Source: an uncultured Prevotella sp. (GTDB lineage: Bacteria > Bacteroidota > Bacteroidia > Bacteroidales > Bacteroidaceae). From it: a stretch of 17,606 nt of DNA. Where the stretch lies: contig CALGRN010000353.1 of the NCBI GenBank assembly GCA_937880835.1, positions 1 through 17,606 on the forward strand. The letters are read 5' to 3'. The notes under the pieces are model-generated. The model saw only the letters and a list, made by a program, of their open reading frames with translations. It was not told where the DNA came from and made no database searches. Positions 13,335 to 17,606 of this stretch are shown one piece after another (position 1 is the first letter of the stretch; every line of letters begins with the position of its first letter). The position numbers and the translations under genes were made by a program.

Positions 13335-16175
13335 TCAACTCCTGCTCACTTGCAGTCCTTCCTCGCTCAACTTCATATCCACGAAGCGTGCATTCTTATT
13401 TCTTCTGTCAGATGTCAGAACTTGCTTTATGCGTGCGGCAGCATCATTATCCTTTGCAACCATATACAAATAGCCGCCTCCGCCTGCTCCCGGCAGCTTA
13501 TAACCGAGACACAAATCGTCTATCATAGATGTGATAGCATCTACCTCCGGAGGGTTAGTTCCGCTGTCAAGAGCTTGGTTTTGCTGCCACGTCTTGCGTA
13601 TCAGAGAACCAAAGAGGTTGAAATTCTCGCACTGAACAGCCTCATACATATCCATAGTATGCGCTTTCATCTCGCGCAAAAGACGCAGTTCGTCGCTGTT
13701 GTTGAGGAACATTCGTCTTACAATTTCGCTCAGAATGGTCTTTGCCGTGCGCGTTATTCCGGTGTAATACAATAAGTGACACGCACGATATTCAGGTTGT
13801 GTGAACAAGTTGGAAGGCAACCAGCGCACCACTGGGTTTTGTTCAAACCCGCGTTCGGTATGCAGTAACTTCACACCATGCATCAGACCGCCGAACTGAT
13901 CTTGCCAACCTCCGCCCGTAGTGAGTAATTGTTCAAGCACGAGAGTACGTCTTCCAATCTCATTTTTGTCCCACATCAGACCGCAAAAGTCGCTTAATGC
14001 CCCCAAAACTGTTGATGCAAGAAGACTGCTTGTGCCCAAACCGCTGCCTGCCGGAATAGCAGAAAGGAGCGTGATCTCCATTCCACAGCCGAAAGCACGC
14101 ATCTGTTCGGCAAGCGAGGAGAATTGTTCGGTAGAGAAATCGGGATGAAATCCTGCCAAGACAAGAGCCGCTTTGGGTATTGAAAACGGACTTCCTACAC
14201 GCTGAAAGGCAGAAATCTCATCGTATGTGCTTACCTTTTCCGATGCACCTAAGTCTATGCTGCGCAGTATTATATGCGGTTCTGCACACGGACGTATGTA
14301 TGTTTGCAGCGGAGGTTGCCCGTTTAGCTCTATTGCGAGATTGATAACATCTCCTCCTTCCATAAGACAGAACGGCGGAGTATCTGTCCATCCGCCTGCA
14401 ATATCTATCCTCACAGGGCTTCTTCCCCATACTATCTGGTCTTCATATACTGATATACGAGGGTTTTGTTTCTGCGAAAGCACGGTCTCCGTAAGCCCTT
14501 GGCGGAGCAAGTCGAACGCTTTTGCTTCGTTGTCTTTACCTTCAAAGCCTCTCAAACGTTCCAACTGGGAACGGAACATTGCGTCGTGAATGCGCGTAAG
14601 CAATGGTTCTTCTTCGGAAATCGGTTTCGGTTCGGGTATGTTGTTATCCGCAAACTCTCTCGCAGCGTTATCCAAATCTATCTGATAGAACACACTGTGG
14701 CGATAGTTCTTTGCGATAAAAGTCCAATCAGAAGCCCTGAAAGCGTTTCTCTGCATTGTAAGTCTGCGCAGGTTTGCCTCTGCCGATATTTCGTCGGCAC
14801 TCATCCGGCGCATTCCTTTCCATAATGACATACCGCTTTCCGACTGCGGTTCGTTCAGCATCCAACGCAAAACGAGCCCTGCATCATCTATATTTCCAAC
14901 TACGGGAAACAGTTTTGCCGACTGCATATCGTCGTTTCCTTCTATTCCTTCTGCTTCTATTCCGCGCTCTGCTGCCCACTCTTTAAATCTTTTTCCCATG
15001 AAACGCGTTTCATCATCCATAAGACTTCCTCGAAAAGAGTCGTTATATCCGTAAGGACGAACGATATATTCGGTTTCGCCAAGAGGCACGACATCAACGC
15101 ATTGTCCTGCTTTCAGCTCTATCTGCCAATCGTTTTCGGGCACTCCTGTTATTATGTTGTCATGTTCAATGTTCCATTTATCGCCCACGAAACTATTCTC
15201 TATCCACAGATTGCGGTTTGCTTCGGTTATCTTGATTCTTATTTCCGAGTTCTGAACAAACATCGAAGGGTGAGGTTTAAGCGAATGATGCATAATCCTT
15301 CGTTGGTCGTTTACAAGATTCTGTATAGCCAAAGTAGATGACAAGAGTTCTCTGCTTGTTCCGAAATGATAGAATTCTCCTCCGGGCAAAGGCAGCACGA
15401 CAACTTTCAGTTCGTTTATTTCCTTGTCATGAACTCCGGGATTTGTTCCGAGCGAACAGCCGAACTCGGAATACATATCATAGAATGTTGTCTTACCGTT
15501 ATGGGTGGAACGTTTCATAAGAAGCTCCACCGCGCGGTCGCTCAGAAGCCATATACCAATGTCGGTGAGATAGAAATGGTCTTTGATAATATCTCCGAGA
15601 GTTTGCACCGATGGCTTTTGAAGCATGCATTTGAGCGTGGAAAGCGAATTGCGCGAACTCACGAAGACGCCGTGATTAGCTGCAATCTCCGGGCTTAACC
15701 ATTGTCCGTAGCACACAACATCGGCTTCCGGGATGTTGCCGACAGTCTCTTTCGAGCGTATATATACGTCTCCGCTCACGACCATAGTATGAAAACATGA
15801 CGGTGCGGCTTTCATTATACGCTCGTATAAGGGCACTTGCAGCGACAGAAGGTCTTGCGACAGCTTCTGTCCGCGTTCCCATCTGAATACGGGAATAGGC
15901 GTAAGCACCTTTCCCGAAGGTGCATAGGCTGGCAAACGGCGGCTTTGTCCGCCCGCATGAATGATTATCCGGCGGTCCGACGACAGCCAATCGGCAAACT
16001 CACAGCCGTTGTTTTCATGTTCATGACACGCTTTAAGCACCCAAGTAGTGCCACCACCGGAGCCGAGTTTCTGCCCTATCGGGTCGTTTGTGCAGAACCA
16101 TTCTTCTTCGGAACAGCCTGTTATATCGTGAAAACATTCCACAAGATTGTGCGGAAGTGAAAGCAGTTTCTTCAT
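13335..16175 (-). CDS. fkp: Bifunctional L-fucokinase / L-fucose-1-phosphate guanylyltransferase
   Basis: Fkp phosphorylates salvaged L-fucose and converts fucose-1-phosphate to GDP-fucose for capsule and glycoprotein fucosylation in Bacteroidota. The length, 946 residues, is close to the B. fragilis enzyme (949). The N-terminal guanylyltransferase half shows the GGQSRRLPAYAPSGKVL loop (75-91) and a linker with LFPVVGNIDD. The C-terminal GHMP kinase half has GRSPVRIDIAGGWTDTPP (584-601), the phosphate-binding PAGSGLGTSS (708-717), GGGWQDQFGG (754-763) and LPGAGGGGYL (894-903). All kinase motifs are intact. A clear -7/-33 promoter precedes it by about 23 bp, and the GH2 gene follows in the same operon. 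The gene is native-looking in composition and neighbours. Confidence 0.97.
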   Translation of the reverse strand: MKKLLSLPHNLVECFHDITGCSEEEWFCTNDPIGQKLGSGGGTTWVLKACHEHENNGCEFADWLSSDRRIIIHAGGQSRRLPAYAPSGKVLTPIPVFRWERGQKLSQDLLSLQVPLYERIMKAAPSCFHTMVVSGDVYIRSKETVGNIPEADVVCYGQWLSPEIAANHGVFVSSRNSLSTLKCMLQKPSVQTLGDIIKDHFYLTDIGIWLLSDRAVELLMKRSTHNGKTTFYDMYSEFGCSLGTNPGVHDKEINELKVVVLPLPGGEFYHFGTSRELLSSTLAIQNLVNDQRRIMHHSLKPHPSMFVQNSEIRIKITEANRNLWIENSFVGDKWNIEHDNIITGVPENDWQIELKAGQCVDVVPLGETEYIVRPYGYNDSFRGSLMDDETRFMGKRFKEWAAERGIEAEGIEGNDDMQSAKLFPVVGNIDDAGLVLRWMLNEPQSESGMSLWKGMRRMSADEISAEANLRRLTMQRNAFRASDWTFIAKNYRHSVFYQIDLDNAAREFADNNIPEPKPISEEEPLLTRIHDAMFRSQLERLRGFEGKDNEAKAFDLLRQGLTETVLSQKQNPRISVYEDQIVWGRSPVRIDIAGGWTDTPPFCLMEGGDVINLAIELNGQPPLQTYIRPCAEPHIILRSIDLGASEKVSTYDEISAFQRVGSPFSIPKAALVLAGFHPDFSTEQFSSLAEQMRAFGCGMEITLLSAIPAGSGLGTSSLLASTVLGALSDFCGLMWDKNEIGRRTLVLEQLLTTGGGWQDQFGGLMHGVKLLHTERGFEQNPVVRWLPSNLFTQPEYRACHLLYYTGITRTAKTILSEIVRRMFLNNSDELRLLREMKAHTMDMYEAVQCENFNLFGSLIRKTWQQNQALDSGTNPPEVDAITSMIDDLCLGYKLPGAGGGGYLYMVAKDNDAAARIKQVLTSDRRNKNARFVDMKLSEEGLQVSRS

Positions 16176-16198
16176 AATATTATTATTAAATCAATCCA

Positions 16199-16231
16199 CA
16201 AAGGTAATTATTTTTCGTAACAAAACGCAAA
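16199..16231 (-). promoter_or_regulatory. fkp-GH2 operon promoter
   Basis: On the minus strand TTTG (16228-16231) and TACCTTTG (16199-16206) are 21 bp apart, matching both Bacteroidota boxes. The leader to the fkp ATG (16173-16175) is about 20 nt and has no Shine-Dalgarno. Confidence 0.75.
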
Positions 16232-16527
16232 TGTGATGATTTTAAGTGCTCTTTTTGTTAGTGAAAAAGCATGATAGCGCGTTTCATAATCATATACGTT
16301 CTTTTCTTATATCGTTCGGGCAGATTGTCATTTTTCGCATTATGCGTTGTGTAGGTATAAAAAACGAACGCGTGTCATGATGTATGCAGAGACAGCATGC
16401 CTTCTGTCTTGAAAGCTGAAAATCCATGTATCAAGGCTCTTTTTCACGCGAATTAAATATTTGAATAATTAAGATAAAGCGAACGTGATATTTCTTTATG
16501 TATGCGACCGTATTATATATAAGTTCC

Positions 16528-16608
16528 AATAGTTATTGTTTTGCTTTCTGAAAGTTATCCTTTTGCAATGCAAAACAATAACTTTTGCCGTGCAAAAGGA
16601 TAACTTTC
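16528..16608. repeat. Four-module 81-bp element, copy 4
   Basis: Modules are A forward (16528-16545), B forward (16550-16567), A reverse (16569-16586, exact) and B reverse (16591-16608). Starts are spaced 22, 19 and 22 bp. The two B modules and their flanks form a perfect 25-bp inverted repeat (16543-16567/16591-16615). Relative to consensus both arms carry matched changes, GAAAG at the module start and CTTTC opposite. The two A modules pair over 14 bp (16531-16544/16570-16583), crossing the B pairing. The element begins 119 bp after the NUDIX stop codon. In NUDIX sense the layout is B A B' A', the same as copy 2 in luxS sense. Confidence 0.9.
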
Positions 16609-16727
16609 AGAAAGCTGTTATATGCTCACCGGTTTTCTACAATATGAGAATGGCATTTATTAAACGTGATTTTCACCTATAAAAACCGTTGCGAAACATT
16701 GGTTGTCTGCATATAAACGAGATGCGT

Positions 16728-17165
16728 TCATTTTGCTTTTCCTACATACAACGTCAGCGCATCGGCAAGAATTTCGGCATGGTCGAACGCCAATTCGGGC
16801 AAGTCGTCTATGTAGAACCAGCATGCTTGTGCCGCATCATCATTGCCTTTCACTTCGTGCAGTGTGTCGGTTTCGGCATAATAGGCTATCGTTACGACTC
16901 TTTCGCGAGGGTCTCTGTCCACCGCAGAGTATGCACCTATCTGATTAATTTCGTTCACATTAAGCCCTGTTTCTTCAAAAAGTTCACGCCTTGCGGCATC
17001 TTCTGCCGTCTCGTCTATGTTCATAAAACCGCCCGGAAATGCCCATTGTCCTTTGCACGGTTCATTCTTTCGCTGTATGAGAAGCACCTTCGTTTCGCCT
17101 TTGCAGTGCGCAAAAACCACACAATCTGCCGTTATCGCAGGATGAGGATATTTGTATGTGTACAT
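16728..17165 (-). CDS. NUDIX hydrolase
   Basis: This 145-residue single-domain protein contains a complete Nudix box: Gly46, Glu52, Arg60-Glu61, Glu64-Glu65, Gly67 within GGFMNIDETAEDAARRELFE and the following ETGL. The consensus is GX5EX7REUXEEXGU, which coordinates the catalytic magnesium. The preceding VLLIQRKNEPCKGQWAFPGG segment is typical of small NUDIX enzymes acting on nucleoside diphosphate derivatives such as ADP-ribose or oxidised nucleotides, and the substrate cannot be fixed from sequence. Family length is about 130-160. It is divergent from the GSCFA gene, with a -7 box 46 bp upstream of the start, and fkp lies 552 bp downstream with its own promoter, so it is probably monocistronic. 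Confidence 0.92.
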   Translation of the reverse strand: MYTYKYPHPAITADCVVFAHCKGETKVLLIQRKNEPCKGQWAFPGGFMNIDETAEDAARRELFEETGLNVNEINQIGAYSAVDRDPRERVVTIAYYAETDTLHEVKGNDDAAQACWFYIDDLPELAFDHAEILADALTLYVGKAK

Positions 17166-17210
17166 TCGTATTACTTGTTTTTCAGTTTTTTATGATAACA
17201 TTACCGTCTG

Positions 17211-17218
17211 CAAACTTA
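17211..17218 (-). promoter_or_regulatory. NUDIX gene promoter, -7 box
   Basis: The minus strand reads TAAGTTTG followed by C, matching TAnnTTTG, 46 bp before the start codon. No TTTG is visible at the -33 distance. Confidence 0.5.
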
Positions 17219-17356
17219 CTCATTATTTTGTTTTTTATTGCTTTTTTGTCTGTTAAAAGGTTGCGGAATATAAGAAAAAACATCAATGTTACGTTATAAT
17301 ATATGTAGGAAATGTTGGTAAAAAAACACTTTCAGATATAACAGAAACATTGAAAC

Positions 17357-17606
17357 ATGGAATTCAGAACTATTGTTGAAATAGACAAACCTGCATTTGA
17401 GATAGCTCCGTGCGAGCGCATGCTCTTTGTAGGTTCATGCTTTGCCGACAGCATGGGACGCAGATTTAAGGAAGAAAAGTTTCGCGCTGAGGTCAACCCT
17501 TATGGCGTTATGTATAATCCGGCAAGCATTCTGCACACGGTAGAGAAGTGTAACTGTTCACCGCGTGTTGCAGTGCTGACTCTTGGAACAAATCATGTTT
17601 ACATAC
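17357..17606 (+). CDS. GSCFA-domain protein, 5' part (runs off the window)
   Basis: The frame from the ATG at 17357 is open to the window end (83 codons). It reads MEFRTIVEIDKPAFEIAP, then FVGSCFADSMGRRF, containing the GSCFA motif (about residues 31-35) that names the family (PF08885 type), then NPYGVMYNPASI (about 49-60), also characteristic. GSCFA proteins are about 300-330 residues, SGNH-hydrolase-like, and common in Bacteroidota; the substrate is unknown to me. In related genomes the gene often neighbours cell-wall ligase/alanine racemase genes, which cannot be checked here. No clear TAnnTTTG promoter is visible in the 191 bp that separate it from the divergent NUDIX gene. Confidence 0.9.
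   Translation, partial: MEFRTIVEIDKPAFEIAPCERMLFVGSCFADSMGRRFKEEKFRAEVNPYGVMYNPASILHTVEKCNCSPRVAVLTLGTNHVYI

Larger units (their letters stand above)
16176..16727. other. 552-bp intergenic region, NUDIX (3' side) / fkp (5' side)
   Basis: No gene or tRNA is visible. It contains the fkp promoter (16199-16231), a short AGACAG/CTGTCT hairpin without a T-run (16390-16395/16404-16409) and four-module element copy 4 (16528-16608). The remaining sequence, about 16235-16525, shows nothing I can name. Confidence 0.65.

Noticed and set aside
13350..13775. Plus-strand reading frame of 141 codons opposite fkp
   Set aside because: It is antisense to the conserved GHMP kinase domain and shows no family features.
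16390..16409. AGACAG/CTGTCT hairpin as a NUDIX terminator
   Set aside because: It is more than 300 bp from the NUDIX stop codon, short, and lacks a T-tract.
16528..16608. Insertion sequence or MITE
   Set aside because: No transposase, and no terminal inverted repeat plus target-site duplication that I can see. Internal order varies between copies, unlike a mobilised unit.
16689..17195. Plus-strand reading frame of 168 codons opposite the NUDIX gene
   Set aside because: It is antisense to a complete Nudix box protein and has no recognisable domain.

Overview
The window looks like chromosomal DNA from a Bacteroidota species, most likely Prevotellaceae (inference). Three things support this. 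Most 5' flanks carry the Bacteroidota -7 box TAnnTTTG, in the best cases with a TTTG -33 box 19-21 bp upstream, and they lack Shine-Dalgarno sequences. The gene set is typical of the group: a bifunctional fucokinase/GDP-fucose pyrophosphorylase (Fkp), a Bacteroidota-type myo-inositol-phosphate synthase, a YfhO-family protein, a GSCFA protein and a secreted GH2 enzyme with discoidin modules. Nothing in the coding part looks like a phage, plasmid or insertion sequence.

Layout: 1-367 (-) is the 5' end of typA. 964-3444 (-) is a YfhO-family membrane protein, divergent from mtnN (3538-4221, +), which is followed by luxS (4308-4787, +). A convergent gap follows, then ino1 (5578-6885, -) with a FlK-like thioesterase behind it (5189-5560, -). 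Across a divergent AT-rich gap come argR (7235-7717, +), tadA (7897-8358, +) and a nitroreductase (8488-9225, +). After another convergent gap there is a two-gene minus-strand operon, fkp (13335-16175) then a secreted GH2 glycosidase (9744-13292). A NUDIX hydrolase (16728-17165, -) and the start of a GSCFA gene (17357 onward, +) close the window.

Functional links: MtnN and LuxS are consecutive steps of S-adenosylhomocysteine recycling, yielding homocysteine and the AI-2 precursor. Ino1 makes inositol phosphate, probably for inositol lipids. Fkp makes GDP-fucose for surface glycans from salvaged fucose. The rest are housekeeping or of uncertain substrate.

The most unusual content is non-coding. 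The four intergenic gaps longer than 400 bp each hold one element of exactly 81 bp, built from four 18-bp modules. The modules come in two types differing at two central bases: A = AAAAGTTATTGTTTTGCA and B = AAAAGTTATCCTTTTGCA. Every element has two A and two B. Modules start 22 bp apart when in the same orientation and 19 bp apart at the single switch from forward to reverse. Read in the sense of the gene whose stop codon is nearest (115-187 bp upstream), the layouts are A B B A', B A B' A', B A A B' and B A B' A' (prime = reverse). I do not recognise this family. Its strict grammar, two-letter code and 3'-flank placement make it the prime candidate for an undescribed system.
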